This document shows, piece by piece, positions 54,176 to 63,596 of a DNA stretch of 64,000 bases. Source of the stretch: Steroidobacter gossypii (lineage in GTDB: Bacteria > Pseudomonadota > Gammaproteobacteria > Steroidobacterales > Steroidobacteraceae); NCBI RefSeq assembly GCF_016801985.1, contig NZ_JAEVLS010000001.1, positions 124,001 to 188,000 of the forward strand. Reading direction: 5' to 3'. The notes below the pieces were generated by a model, which saw only the letters and a list, made by a program, of their open reading frames with translations, was not told the DNA's origin and searched no databases. A program made the translations under genes and the position numbers. The number at the start of each line of letters is the position of its first letter. Position 1 is the stretch's first letter.

Positions 54176-56923
54176 TCACATCCTCACGCGCACACCGAGC
54201 GTGTAGATGGTGTCATCGTAACGAAAGTCGCGATTGATCCAGTCGTAGTCGAAGTAGCTCTTGTACTCGTTGCCGAGGATGTTGCTGCCGCCCACATCGA
54301 CACGGATCGCGTCCGTGACGTCATAGCCGATGCTGAAGTCCAGACGACCTCCAGGACGGACGTAGTTCAGCGCGGTCGGGATGTACTCCCGGTCATTCAC
54401 GCGATCCGCCTCGATCGGCCGGACGATGTTGAGGCCGGTCGTGTCCTGATCGTAGTAACGCGAACGCTGTGTGTACACCAGGCGCCCCGACACGCCGGCC
54501 TTTTCGTACAGCAGGCCGACGGTGAAATTGTTCTTCGACACGCCCTGCAACTCGTAACCCGCCAGCGGATCGTCGCCCTTCACTTCGGTGTCCGCATACG
54601 TGTAGTTCGCGAACACGCCGAATCCCGACCACAGGCCGGGCAGGAAGTCGAAGAACGTCTGGCCGCTCAGCTCGATGCCTTGCAACTCGGCCGCGCCGAC
54701 ATTGCGCGGACGGGTGATGTTGTAGGTGATGCCGTCGATCACCTCGGCGTTCGCGGAGTTGATCACGCGATCGGCGAGATCACGGTAGTACAGCGCGACC
54801 GCGACCATGCTTGGCCCAAAGTAATACTCGAGCGTCGCATCGTAGGAATCGGAGATCTGCGGCTTCAGATCGGGATTGCCGGACGAGCCGGAATTGATCA
54901 CCGCGGGGTTGGTCGCTACCACGTAGCTCAAGCCCGGATTGAGCGCGGTGAACTCGGGCCGGCGCATGGTCTTCGAGTAAGACAAACGCGACTGCAGACC
55001 ATTGCCGAAATCGATGCGTGCACTGGCATTCGGCAGGAGCTCCGTGTCCGTCGTATCGCTCACGCGAGGCACGACCACGCCGCTCACCAGGCCAGCGCCT
55101 TCGATGTGACGCTCGGTGCGAGTAGGGCGCACGCCGATGACGCCATCGACCGTGATCGTGTCGCTGACCGCAACGTCATAGCCCAGCTGCACGTAAGCGG
55201 CATACGTTTCCTCGCTCGCGTCGAAGCGACGCTCGGGCTGATAGACAGGATCGCCAGCAGCCACCCCGTAAATCCCGCGCAGCACATCCCGGCCCGCCGA
55301 CGATCGCAGGTAATCGGGATTCGGGATGAGGAACGCCGCGCCGCCGTTGATGCGATCGATGCCGGGCGAGCGAACCAGGAAATCGCCAGGCAGGCCGAGG
55401 CCGTCCAGCGAGGTGCTCATGTCGCCGCCCGGCGCGCCCCTGTTGACCTGTGCATGTTCGAACAGCGCCGTGCGATCGGCGTAACGCACGCCAGCCTGGA
55501 TCGACTTGAGGAAGCCGAATGCGCCATCCAGGTCGTGACTCACGTCGAACCGCGTCTGCCACAGCTCGCCCGTGGACTCCTGGAAGTTCTGGTTCAAACC
55601 GTTGCGCAGGAAGAAACCGCCGGGGGTGCCGAGCGCATTGCCCTCGTGCCACACCACGCCGCCTTCGTTCCGATCGGTGTCGATGGTGACGTTCAGGCGC
55701 TTGCCGATGTCGACGATGAACACCTCCAGATCCTGTTTGGATTTCTGGAAGGCCAGATCGAACTGCATGTCGGTGGCGCCGTTGCTCCACTTCACGCCGC
55801 CGCCGCCGAGGTAGTTGTCGACCTTCTGCTCGCGGCTCTGCGTGCTGGTGAGGCCGCGCACGTTGCTGAACGTCGCGGACTCCATGTTGCACAACGTATC
55901 CGTCCTGATCGGGAAGTTGGGGTTGCGCAGCTGGACCTCGTTCGGATTGAAGCCGTCGGGCGTCACGCGCGCCAGAAAGCAGCGGCTCTCGTCGATTTCC
56001 AGGCTCTCGAGCTGGGTTTCCGGGAAGAAGAACGGCGTCGCGATGAACGCCGACTGATGTTCCGACCGATAGCCGGCATACAGCGCATCCGCGTACACCT
56101 CCAGGTTGTCGGTCGCCTGCCATTGAACCGCGGCATTCACCTGGGGGCGCTCGTATGTACCGTAATCATTGAGGCCGCCAAAGGTGTTCGGCGCCAGCAC
56201 CCCGGGCACTTCGTGCGGCGTGGCGATCAGGCTGCGGCGTTCGGCGACAAAGGAGATCGGACGATCGAAATCGTTGCGATACCAGGAAACGTTGACCAGC
56301 GCGCCGATCTCGCCGTTGCCCACGTCCCAGCGATCAGTGGCGAGTACGCCGAACTGTGGATTGATCTCGTCGACGTTGTCCGGATAGTTGGCGCGCGCGG
56401 CCGCTACCACCGTCGGCTTGTTGAAGTTGAACGGCTTCTGTAGCCGCAGATCCGTGACGCCCGCAAGGCCGCCTTCGATCAGATTCGCAGTGCTGCTCTT
56501 GATGACGTCGACGCGCGCCAGCGCCTCGGCGGGCAAATCCTGAAGCGCGAAGCCGCGGCCGGTTGTGGAGAACAGCTCCCGACCGTCCAGGGTGGTGAGG
56601 ATGTCGTCCAGGCCGCGGATGCGGATGCCGACGATTTCGTTGTTCGAGCCCACGGTGACTTGAATGCCCGGCACGCGCTGCAGAGCTGCTGCGGTGGTCG
56701 CATCAGGGAACTTGCCGATGTCCTCGGCCACGATCGAATCAACGACTTGCAGCGATTCGCGCTTGATATCGGCGGCGCGTTCGAGGCTCTGCCGGATGCC
56801 GGTGACCACGATTTCTTCCAGCGCTCCGCTGCCGGCGTTGCCCGCCTGCTGCGCCCATACCCCCGGCGAGCCGATCGCCAGCGCCGCCGACATGGAACAC
56901 AGAATGCCAGTCTTGAGCCTCAT
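54176..56923 (-). CDS. TonB-dependent outer-membrane receptor
   Basis: A 915-residue receptor. Signal peptide (ILCSMSAALAIGSPGVWAQQ), a TonB-box/SusC-like start (EEIVVTGIRQSLERAADIKR), a plug domain (about 45-150; ALQRVPGIQVTVGSNNEIVG) and a large 22-stranded barrel ending in the terminal aromatic-strand signature (DDTIYTLGVRVRM). The type with TGIRQSLERAADIK is the large carbohydrate-uptake receptor of Xanthomonadales and Caulobacter. First gene of the utilisation operon with the sulfatase and glycosidase behind it; its promoter region has two operators. Confidence 0.9.
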   Translation of the reverse strand: MRLKTGILCSMSAALAIGSPGVWAQQAGNAGSGALEEIVVTGIRQSLERAADIKRESLQVVDSIVAEDIGKFPDATTAAALQRVPGIQVTVGSNNEIVGIRIRGLDDILTTLDGRELFSTTGRGFALQDLPAEALARVDVIKSSTANLIEGGLAGVTDLRLQKPFNFNKPTVVAAARANYPDNVDEINPQFGVLATDRWDVGNGEIGALVNVSWYRNDFDRPISFVAERRSLIATPHEVPGVLAPNTFGGLNDYGTYERPQVNAAVQWQATDNLEVYADALYAGYRSEHQSAFIATPFFFPETQLESLEIDESRCFLARVTPDGFNPNEVQLRNPNFPIRTDTLCNMESATFSNVRGLTSTQSREQKVDNYLGGGGVKWSNGATDMQFDLAFQKSKQDLEVFIVDIGKRLNVTIDTDRNEGGVVWHEGNALGTPGGFFLRNGLNQNFQESTGELWQTRFDVSHDLDGAFGFLKSIQAGVRYADRTALFEHAQVNRGAPGGDMSTSLDGLGLPGDFLVRSPGIDRINGGAAFLIPNPDYLRSSAGRDVLRGIYGVAAGDPVYQPERRFDASEETYAAYVQLGYDVAVSDTITVDGVIGVRPTRTERHIEGAGLVSGVVVPRVSDTTDTELLPNASARIDFGNGLQSRLSYSKTMRRPEFTALNPGLSYVVATNPAVINSGSSGNPDLKPQISDSYDATLEYYFGPSMVAVALYYRDLADRVINSANAEVIDGITYNITRPRNVGAAELQGIELSGQTFFDFLPGLWSGFGVFANYTYADTEVKGDDPLAGYELQGVSKNNFTVGLLYEKAGVSGRLVYTQRSRYYDQDTTGLNIVRPIEADRVNDREYIPTALNYVRPGGRLDFSIGYDVTDAIRVDVGGSNILGNEYKSYFDYDWINRDFRYDDTIYTLGVRVRM

Positions 56924-56994
56924 ACCGCTTTCCCCCTTTTATCAATCGCGGATCTCGCGCTGGGGCGGTGCCCCGGATGGCGTCGAGCGGGACA

Positions 56995-57105
56995 AGTATT
57001 ATTTGTCTTATAAATCTGTTCAACCCCCCGGGAATAAACTTCCGCCCTGCCCGGGGGTGTTGATCTACGCAGAGCGATGTCCTATAACTGATTTATCTTA
57101 TAAAT
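56995..57105. promoter_or_regulatory. Twin operators in the TonB receptor / glycosidase divergent promoters
   Basis: ATTTGTCTTATAAAT (57001-57015) and ATTTATCTTATAAAT (57091-57105) are two copies of a 15-bp imperfect/perfect palindrome, exactly 90 bp apart. Copy 1 fills the spacer between TTGAAC (57023-57018) and AATACT (57000-56995), a plausible reverse promoter for the receptor operon. Copy 2 lies just after TTGATC (57060-57065), 17 bp and TATAAC (57083-57088), the forward promoter of the glycosidase. Between them is a CCCCCGGG/CCCGGGGG inverted repeat (57025-57057). A single repressor, probably GntR-like by motif appearance, could control both. Confidence 0.7.
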
Positions 57106-57156
57106 CGCACCATGTCATATCGGCCCCTCGACCGGGCCGACGAGGGGATCAAGCCG

Positions 57157-58194
57157 ATGAAGATTTCGCGCCGCCTGCTGCTTGCCGCCAGCCTGATGGC
57201 GACCGTCACCGCCTGGGCGCAGCAGCCCGATCCGCCGGGCCAGGTGCGCAAGGGCGAAAAGCCCGTGAACGAGGCGTACCTGTTCGCGCACATGACTCAC
57301 AGCGACTACGGTCGCCTTTATTACAGCGTCAGCCTCGACGGGCTGCATTGGTACCGGCTCAACGACGGCAAGCGCATCACCGACGATTATCGGGGCCATC
57401 CGGATATCGCACGCGGCCCCGACGGCACTTACTACATCGCCGGCAATCAGAGCGATGCTTCGCCGGTGATCAACATCTGGTCGTCGCGCGATCTGATCGA
57501 GTGGCGGCGTTACAGCGATTACACGCCCGATCTGAAGTCAACGCCGGGTTACTCGCAGGCGCTGCAAAGAATCGGCGCGCCGAAAATCTATTTCGACGAG
57601 CCCTCCAGGCAGTTCGTGATGACCTGGCACACGCCGCACTTGGAAGGCACCCCGGAAGATGCCGAACGCTACTGGGCCAGCCAGCGCACGCTGTATGTGA
57701 CTTCCAAGGATCTGAAAACTTTTTCAGCGCCGCCCAAGCGCCTGTTCGACTGGGAGATGGGCACCATCGATGTGTTCCTGCGCCGTGCCGAGGGCAAGTA
57801 CTGGGCCATCATCAAGGATGAAACCTATCCGACCCTCGACTGGGTCACGGGCAAGACCATTCGCATCGCCAGCTCCGACTCGCTGCTCGGCCCGTACAAG
57901 GATCTGAGCGCGCCGATCAGCCCGAACTTTCGCGAAGCGCCGATGCTGATCCCTTCGCCCAACGGCGAGGTCTGGTATCTGTATTACGAGCAGTACCCCG
58001 GCGTGTCATACGGATTGTCGGTGGCCGACCAGCTCTCCGGTCCGTGGTATCAGATCTCCGGTTACACCTTCCACTCGACCTGGGATAAATACAGCCTGCC
58101 GCCGAAGGTGCGTCACGGCGCGATGATCACCATCACGCGCCGACAATACGACGCGCTCGTGGATCGTTTCGGGATCGAGGAGCCCAAGCAGTAA
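57157..58194 (+). CDS. Secreted GH43-like glycosidase
   Basis: A 345-residue secreted glycosidase (signal peptide MKISRRLLLAASLMATV, cleavage near AWAQQ). The propeller features GHPDIARGPDGTYYIAG (base Asp), IWSSRDLIEWRRYSDYTPD and the acid region in GAPKIYFDEPSRQFVMTW fit clan GH-F (GH43/GH62/GH117-like). GAGGGG precedes ATG 57157; an upstream ATG at 57112 has no good ribosome binding site. It is divergent from the TonB receptor and under the same operator pair, so it belongs to the same utilisation system. Confidence 0.75.
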   Translation: MKISRRLLLAASLMATVTAWAQQPDPPGQVRKGEKPVNEAYLFAHMTHSDYGRLYYSVSLDGLHWYRLNDGKRITDDYRGHPDIARGPDGTYYIAGNQSDASPVINIWSSRDLIEWRRYSDYTPDLKSTPGYSQALQRIGAPKIYFDEPSRQFVMTWHTPHLEGTPEDAERYWASQRTLYVTSKDLKTFSAPPKRLFDWEMGTIDVFLRRAEGKYWAIIKDETYPTLDWVTGKTIRIASSDSLLGPYKDLSAPISPNFREAPMLIPSPNGEVWYLYYEQYPGVSYGLSVADQLSGPWYQISGYTFHSTWDKYSLPPKVRHGAMITITRRQYDALVDRFGIEEPKQ

Positions 58195-58228
58195 CTGCCT
58201 TGCGCATCCGCAAACTGCAGGCGCAATC

Positions 58229-58723
58229 TCAGGAGGCGAGCGCCACTTCGGGCTCGCCGCTCAACATGCTGTCGATGTCCAGCAATAGAATCATGCGTTC
58301 GCCGAGCGTCGCTAGCGAAGGCACGCTGCGCTGATTGCTGTCGCCGAGACCCGCAGGCGTGGGCCGGATGTCGCTGCTGTGCAAGTCAGTCACTTCCGAG
58401 ACCGCATCCACAACCAGGCCGAAATCTCTGCGGCCTTCGTCGGCCATGACGGTCAAGACGATGATCACGGTGGTCGCGGTCGCGTCCATCCCGGGCAATC
58501 CGAGACGCGCACGCAAGTCGATCACTGGCACGATCGCGCCTCGCAGGTTGAGGACGCCGAGCACGTGCGGCGGTGTTTCCGGCACCGCCGTGACCGCCGA
58601 CCAGCCGCGGATCTCACGAACCCGCAGAATGTCCACGCCGAACACCTGATCGGCGAGTTGAAAAGTAAGAATCTGCCGGTGAGCGGCCGTTTCGCTCGTT
58701 TCTGAGCTCGTGCTCGGGCTCAT
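58229..58723 (-). CDS. cheW: CheW coupling protein
   Basis: A 164-residue CheW: ILTFQLADQVFGVDILRVRE, VLGVLNLRGAIVPVIDLRAR and DFGLVVDAVSEVTDL are the three conserved strand patterns. It couples the chemoreceptor to CheA. It follows the MCP stop by 2 bases, so the two are one operon; no cheA, cheY or cheR is in the window, so the rest of the pathway must be elsewhere. The start at 58723 directly follows the MCP stop. Confidence 0.9.
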   Translation of the reverse strand: MSPSTSSETSETAAHRQILTFQLADQVFGVDILRVREIRGWSAVTAVPETPPHVLGVLNLRGAIVPVIDLRARLGLPGMDATATTVIIVLTVMADEGRRDFGLVVDAVSEVTDLHSSDIRPTPAGLGDSNQRSVPSLATLGERMILLLDIDSMLSGEPEVALAS

Positions 58724-58725
58724 GA

Positions 58726-60453
58726 TCAGAAATCCTGCCACGTCGAGTCATGGCCGCTGGCTTTCGCAACCGGCGCGCCAACGGCCGTCGCGATTGCAGC
58801 CGGCCGCGCCGATGACGGTCGCTTCGCCGGACGCTGCATCGATGCAACGGTCGCCTGGGCTACGCGAGCCGGCTGCCTGGCTTGCGCAACCGCTGCATCA
58901 CGCGTGCGGAACTGGCCGACCTGCGCCACCAAGCCCTGAGCTTGCTGTTCGAGCGCCTTGCTGGCCGCCGATGCTTCCTCGACCAGCGCCGCATTCTGCT
59001 GCGTGGTGGTATCCATCTGGGATACCGCATTGTTCACCTGGTCGATGCCCTGCGCCTGCTCCTCGCTGGCGGCCGCGATCTCGGCGACGATGTCGCTGAC
59101 TCGCTTGACCGCTTCCATGATGTCGTTGAGCGTGCGACCGGATTCGTCCACCAGCTTCGAGCCGGCGTCGACCTTCTCCACCGAATCGTTGATGAGATCC
59201 TTGATCTCCTTGGCGGCCGTGGCGCTGCGCTGAGCAAGGCTGCGCACTTCGCTTGCGACTACCGCGAATCCGCGGCCCTGCTCGCCGGCGCGCGCCGCTT
59301 CGACAGCCGCATTCAACGCCAGCAGGTTGGTCTGGAAGGCGATCTCATCGATCACACTGATGATGTCCGCGATCTTACGGCTCGAGGTATTGATCTCTTC
59401 CATGGCCGCAACCGTGCGCTGAACCACTGCGCCGCCCTTTTCGGCATGCGAGCGTGCGTTGGTCGAGAGCTGATTCGCCTGGCGCGCATTGTCCGCGTTC
59501 TGCTTCACAGTCGCGGTCATCTCTTCCATGCTCGAAGCCGTTTCCTCGAGGGCCGCGGCCTGTTCCTGGGTGCGCTGACTTAGATCGTCGTTGCCACGCG
59601 CGATCTGCAACGTGCCGCTCGACATCGATGCCGACAGAGACTTGGTGGTCGCGACGATTTCATGCAACTTCTCGATGAAGCCGTTGAGCGATGTGGAGAT
59701 CTCGCCGAACTCCGCATCCATCTGCGGCAGGCGGTAGGTGAGGTCGCCATCGCCAGCACGCAGGTCCTCGGTAGCACGCAGCACCTGACGCAGCGGATTC
59801 ACGATGCTGCGAGAGATCGCGAGCGCGAGCACCACCGATAGAACCACGGCCAAAGTGCCGCCACCCATGAGCACGGCGTCGAGGGTCTCTCGAGCTTCCA
59901 CCGCCGCGGCCGTCCTCTCAACCAGAAGATCGTCCTCGACGTCGACGATTTCAGCCAGCTTGGCGCGCATCGCGTCCATACCCTGCTTGCCATGGGCCGC
60001 GCTTTCGAACTGCACGAGCTCCTCCATTGTCTTGCTGCCGGCGTTCACTGCACGACGCAGCGCGATCGACGGCTCGACCGCCTGTCGCAGCCAGCCCTTC
60101 ATGGCCTCCTCGAGATCGGCCAGTCGCCGCTGCTGCGCCGGATTGTCCGAGGTCAGCTCGCGGATCTGCCCGAAGTTGCTGGCGAAATCCTTCTGACCTG
60201 CGGTGAGCGGCTCGAGGAACGAGTCGGTGCCGGTGATCACAAAGCCGCGCTGGCCGGTCTCCATGTTGATCAGCGCTTGCAGGATGCGGTCCGCGCGCTC
60301 GATGACCTCGTAGGTGTGGATGTTCATCTCTTGCGAGCGCAGCTGCTCGGTCTGGCTGATCTTGGCCGCAGTGATCAGCGCCACCAGGATGGCGACGACG
60401 ATGCCGAACGCGAGCATCAGTCGCGCGTTGATCTTCAATTTCGACAAACCCAT
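58726..60453 (-). CDS. Methyl-accepting chemotaxis protein with CHASE3 sensor
   Basis: A 575-residue chemoreceptor. Membrane helix 1 at about 13-33, a CHASE3 domain (about 40-180, with [20 protein letters not shown]), helix 2 at about 193-213, a HAMP linker ([20 protein letters not shown]) and the signalling hairpin around [20 protein letters not shown]. The C-terminus ends STWQDF, which fits the x-W-x-x-F pentapeptide used by some receptors to tether CheR/CheB. It is the first gene of a pair with cheW. Confidence 0.95.
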   Translation of the reverse strand: MGLSKLKINARLMLAFGIVVAILVALITAAKISQTEQLRSQEMNIHTYEVIERADRILQALINMETGQRGFVITGTDSFLEPLTAGQKDFASNFGQIRELTSDNPAQQRRLADLEEAMKGWLRQAVEPSIALRRAVNAGSKTMEELVQFESAAHGKQGMDAMRAKLAEIVDVEDDLLVERTAAAVEARETLDAVLMGGGTLAVVLSVVLALAISRSIVNPLRQVLRATEDLRAGDGDLTYRLPQMDAEFGEISTSLNGFIEKLHEIVATTKSLSASMSSGTLQIARGNDDLSQRTQEQAAALEETASSMEEMTATVKQNADNARQANQLSTNARSHAEKGGAVVQRTVAAMEEINTSSRKIADIISVIDEIAFQTNLLALNAAVEAARAGEQGRGFAVVASEVRSLAQRSATAAKEIKDLINDSVEKVDAGSKLVDESGRTLNDIMEAVKRVSDIVAEIAAASEEQAQGIDQVNNAVSQMDTTTQQNAALVEEASAASKALEQQAQGLVAQVGQFRTRDAAVAQARQPARVAQATVASMQRPAKRPSSARPAAIATAVGAPVAKASGHDSTWQDF

Positions 60454-60460
60454 GACGTCC

Positions 60461-61660
60461 TCAGTAAATGAAATCGATATCGAGCTGAATCAGATCGAAC
60501 GGCTGTGGCGCCGTCGATGAAATGTTCACGTCGTTGCGCAGATAGGAAAGCGTGCTGCTCCAGCGACCCTGCGGCCGGTAAGCAACGCGGAAGGCGTGCC
60601 CGCGCGAATCGGTGCTACCGCCCCCGAAGTCGCCGTCCATCAACTGGCCGAACAGCGCATCTTTCTCGATGCGAGCGTATTGGTACCCGAAACGCCAATG
60701 TTTCCAGCGCGAGGGGCTCACGGTAACGCCGGTCGCATAGGCAATGTCGTTCTCGCCAGCGTAAGCGTTTCGCGCCACGTGGGTGAATAACGTAAGCGAG
60801 CCCGGGTAACGCTCGAATGTCACCTCAGAGGCGAGCTCCGCGATGTTGAAGTCGTTCTGCAGCTCACCCGCGGCGTTCAAGCTGTTGCCGTAGGGATTGA
60901 CTCCATCCAGAAAGGGCTTCCGACCGGCAACGCGCATGAAGTCGGTGTACGCCGCCGCGACCGTGAAGCGCGTTGCCCCTTTTGCATCGCTGGTAAAGCC
61001 CAATTGCAATCCGCTCTGACGCGAATCCGCCTCGTCGAGGCGCGTTTGCAGCCAGAAGTGGTGCGCATTGGCGAACCAGCCGGACTGGCTGGCATACGAA
61101 GTCGACCAACCCTCGGGATTGAAGTCGCCGCCAATGAAAATGCTTTGCGCGGGCTGCCAATTCGGATACGGCAGTTTGCCCGCAGCCACGCGCAGTTCCG
61201 GCGCAACTGCCCATTGCAGATACGCCAGATCGATCCCAATGCTCCGCCGCGAGTATCCGCCCGAGAACGTCAGGTGCGCCGACCGGGGATCACCCTCGCC
61301 CGTCGACAGCCTGAAGGCCGTCATCATCGTGTCGGTCACGCTGGCTTCGACGCCGAAGCGCGCTCGAACGCGGTGACGATCGTTATCCACTGCGCCGGCG
61401 TCGATGCTTTCAGCGCGGTATCGCGCATCGCCAGCGAAGCTCAGCCTTCCTAACCGGTTCGCGCTCGCGCTGTCGCTTGCCGCCGGCTCATGAGTCCGCG
61501 CGAGCGCATCCGCGCCGACCTTCTCTTCCAGGGCTTTCAATCGCTGTCGCAGTGACTCCAGCTCCGCGGCCGGGTCATTCTCGACCGCCTCGGCCTGGAT
61601 CTGAGTGGAAAACAGACAGGCCGAGGCACACCAGGCAATCGCCACTCTCAAACTCGACAT
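60461..61660 (-). CDS. Porin-like outer-membrane protein
   Basis: A 399-residue protein with a signal peptide ([20 protein letters not shown]), a short coiled coil ([16 protein letters not shown]) for trimer or peptidoglycan contact, and a beta-rich body with repeated amphipathic strands and a C-terminal phenylalanine/tyrosine end ([10 protein letters not shown]) as in porins. The sequence resembles the putative-porin group rather than OprD or maltoporin. Substrate unknown. Same strand as the MCP, with 7 bp between. Confidence 0.75.
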   Translation of the reverse strand: MSSLRVAIAWCASACLFSTQIQAEAVENDPAAELESLRQRLKALEEKVGADALARTHEPAASDSASANRLGRLSFAGDARYRAESIDAGAVDNDRHRVRARFGVEASVTDTMMTAFRLSTGEGDPRSAHLTFSGGYSRRSIGIDLAYLQWAVAPELRVAAGKLPYPNWQPAQSIFIGGDFNPEGWSTSYASQSGWFANAHHFWLQTRLDEADSRQSGLQLGFTSDAKGATRFTVAAAYTDFMRVAGRKPFLDGVNPYGNSLNAAGELQNDFNIAELASEVTFERYPGSLTLFTHVARNAYAGENDIAYATGVTVSPSRWKHWRFGYQYARIEKDALFGQLMDGDFGGGSTDSRGHAFRVAYRPQGRWSSTLSYLRNDVNISSTAPQPFDLIQLDIDFIY

Positions 61661-61800
61661 GCTCGACCTCTGACCCGCGCCTGCAAAACAGTACTCGCGG
61701 GTATAAGATCGTCACTGATCGGTAATGCTTGAGCGGGTGGAGCCGATTTCAGGCATCGCCTCAATGTCGGTCGAGGAAGCCAGGGTCGGAAATCCGCCCG

Positions 61801-62370
61801 TCAGTCCGATCTGTTCCGGTCCAAGCGCACCTGCCCGCGAATCTCGCCGCCGGGAAAGCGCGATGAGTGAACGTTCACGTAGGCCACCCCCTTACGCAGC
61901 ATCGCGACCAGTTCGTCGAACTCATTGACTGAATTCCTCGTCGGCTCGATGCCTTGCGCGGTCGGGCCGACGATATGCGCCGCCGTCAACTCGCCGGTGA
62001 TGGTCGCTGGCGCCAGCGGACACGCTGGCGGTTGCGGCGTCGGGGCCGCCGGCACCGCTGGAGCGTTGCCGCACAGGAACACGCTGATCCCACCGTTCAC
62101 GCCTCGCTGCCCGACATGGATGTGGGCCTGCACTGCCGGCGCTTCCAGGTCCTGGTAGCTGAGCTCGTAGGAAATGGTTTGGTTCTGGTCGTCGATGGTG
62201 GCCCTGAACCGGCCACGCGCCGGTGAGGACAACGCCGGCACTTCTTCAGTCGGTTTCAATTCGGCAAACGTTCGGCGGGCATTCCGGTTGGAGTCATCGT
62301 CGGCGGCGGTACCGGCCGCCATCAGGACCAGCGCCGGAGCGGCGGTGAATAACAGGACGCTGCGAAGCAT
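61801..62370 (-). CDS. CHRD-domain secreted protein
   Basis: A 189-residue secreted protein. After the signal peptide (LLFTAAPALVLMAAGTAADD) a CHRD domain is seen from about 35 to 180: ELKPTEEVPALSSPARGRF, the HIHVGQRGVNGGISVFLCG strand and VAYVNVHSSRFPGGEIRGQV near the end. CHRD was named from chordin and its bacterial role is unknown. A clear GGAGGG precedes the ATG at 62370. It is divergent from the SugE gene. Confidence 0.85.
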   Translation of the reverse strand: MLRSVLLFTAAPALVLMAAGTAADDDSNRNARRTFAELKPTEEVPALSSPARGRFRATIDDQNQTISYELSYQDLEAPAVQAHIHVGQRGVNGGISVFLCGNAPAVPAAPTPQPPACPLAPATITGELTAAHIVGPTAQGIEPTRNSVNEFDELVAMLRKGVAYVNVHSSRFPGGEIRGQVRLDRNRSD

Positions 62371-62515
62371 GATGGAACCCTCCAGGTCCGCGGTTGGAAC
62401 ATCGGGAGCTGACTTCATCGAACGTGAGTGCCACGCAACGGCTCGGGTGGTTCTCGCATACGTATATATTTATGCTCGGTCGCGAACTCGGACTGACCAT
62501 CGGCCTTTGTCACGG

Positions 62516-62547
62516 CGGCCGCCCGTCAGTCGTCTGGGCGATGGCCG
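62516..62547 (+). promoter_or_regulatory. Hairpin in the sugE leader
   Basis: CGGCC-GCCC (62516-62524) pairs with GGGC (62536-62539) and, past a GAT bulge, GGCCG (62543-62547). It ends 30 bases before the ATG. SugE homologues are often under guanidine riboswitches, but the two ACGR hairpins of that class are not visible here, so the element is left unassigned. Confidence 0.4.
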
Positions 62548-62576
62548 TCCGGTGTTTTCGTTGCGAAGGAGCTCAC

Positions 62577-62900
62577 ATGGCTTGGTTGCTGCTGGTGATT
62601 GCGGGATTGTTGGAGATCGTCTGGGCCGTCGGGCTCAAACAGACGGGGGGCTTCACTCGGCTGTGGCCGAGCGTGATCACGCTGACTGCCATGGTCGCGA
62701 GCGTCGTGCTGCTCGGCATCGCCATGAAATCGCTGCCAGTGGGCACCTCTTATGCCGTGTGGGTCGGCATCGGCGCAGTGGGTACGGCGGCCATGGGCAT
62801 TCTGTTTCTGGGCGAATCCGCCAGCGCCGGCCGACTCGCCAGCCTGGCGCTCATCGTCGCCGGCATCGTCGGCCTGAAGCTGGCCACGCCCGCCGGATAG
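62577..62900 (+). CDS. sugE: SugE/Gdx-type small multidrug resistance exporter
   Basis: A 107-residue inner-membrane protein with four helices and the essential Glu-13 in [16 protein letters not shown]. The pattern of [11 protein letters not shown] and [16 protein letters not shown] is typical of SugE (Gdx), which exports guanidinium and quaternary amines by proton antiport. GAAGGAG precedes the ATG at 62577. It stands alone, so a homodimeric (dual-topology) form is likely. Confidence 0.9.
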   Translation: MAWLLLVIAGLLEIVWAVGLKQTGGFTRLWPSVITLTAMVASVVLLGIAMKSLPVGTSYAVWVGIGAVGTAAMGILFLGESASAGRLASLALIVAGIVGLKLATPAG

Positions 62901-63039
62901 AAGACCGGTTCAGTCAACGATCGCTGCTAGTTCTGCGGCAACAACCGGAGCGCGAGGATGCGCTCCGGTGATCGCAATAATCGCCACAACGGACCTGGCG
63001 CTGGCGGATTTCACCTGCTATGACGGCGCGCCTCATCAC

Positions 63040-63453
63040 TCAGTGAGTGCTTGCGCCGACTTCTTGGATGGCGTCGTGGCAGGCGCGTTGGCAGCGACGG
63101 CAGGATTCGGCGCAGATTCGGCAGTGCTCGTGCTCGTCCGCGTGCGTCTCGCACTCTGAAGCGCAGCGGCTGCACGCGCTGTCACAGACTTGCAGAAGTT
63201 GCAGCAGGATGTCTGGATTGGATCCCGTGCGGCGCGAGGCGAGCGAGGCCGTGGCGAGGCAGATGTCGGCGCAATCCAGGTCCAAGCGAATGCACTGACG
63301 AAGGTTTGCAACCATCTCCTCGGCCAGACAGGCGTCGGCGCAGCTCATGCACACTTGCGCGCAGTCGTAACACTCCTCGATGCAGCGGATCAGGGGCTGA
63401 CTCGGATTGCCGCGCACGTCGGGGTGAGTCGAAATCATTTCTTGAGCTCTCAT
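63040..63453 (-). CDS. Four-helix bundle copper-storage-type protein (Csp-like)
   Basis: A 137-residue soluble protein, rich in cysteine in helix-compatible spacing: CIEECYDCAQVCMSCADAC, then DLDCADICLA, and CDSACSRCASECETH then CRICAESCRRCQRACHD. This is the four-helix bundle copper-storage (Csp) family, which holds many Cu(I) ions inside the bundle. No signal peptide is seen at the chosen start, 63453, which has GGGAG before it, so it would be the cytosolic Csp3-like type. Divergent from the BON-type gene. Confidence 0.85.
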   Translation of the reverse strand: MRAQEMISTHPDVRGNPSQPLIRCIEECYDCAQVCMSCADACLAEEMVANLRQCIRLDLDCADICLATASLASRRTGSNPDILLQLLQVCDSACSRCASECETHADEHEHCRICAESCRRCQRACHDAIQEVGASTH

Positions 63454-63596
63454 CTGCGTCTCCCGTTCGATGCTGGTCAAATCGAACGAGCGCTCGCCGC
63501 GATTGTTCCTGCGTCGGCGAGACGAGCCGGAACCATGGCAAATCCGAGCCGTTAACGAGCCACGCACGCTCTTGAAGTCACCCACGGAGATCTGCA

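Noticed and set aside
54680-56443. Long forward-strand frame (587 codons) opposite the TonB receptor
   Set aside because: No recognisable domain and a His/Arg-rich composition typical of shadows; the receptor frame has signal peptide, plug and barrel.
62400-62577. Guanidine-II (mini-ykkC) riboswitch upstream of sugE
   Set aside because: Two hairpins with ACGR loops could not be identified.
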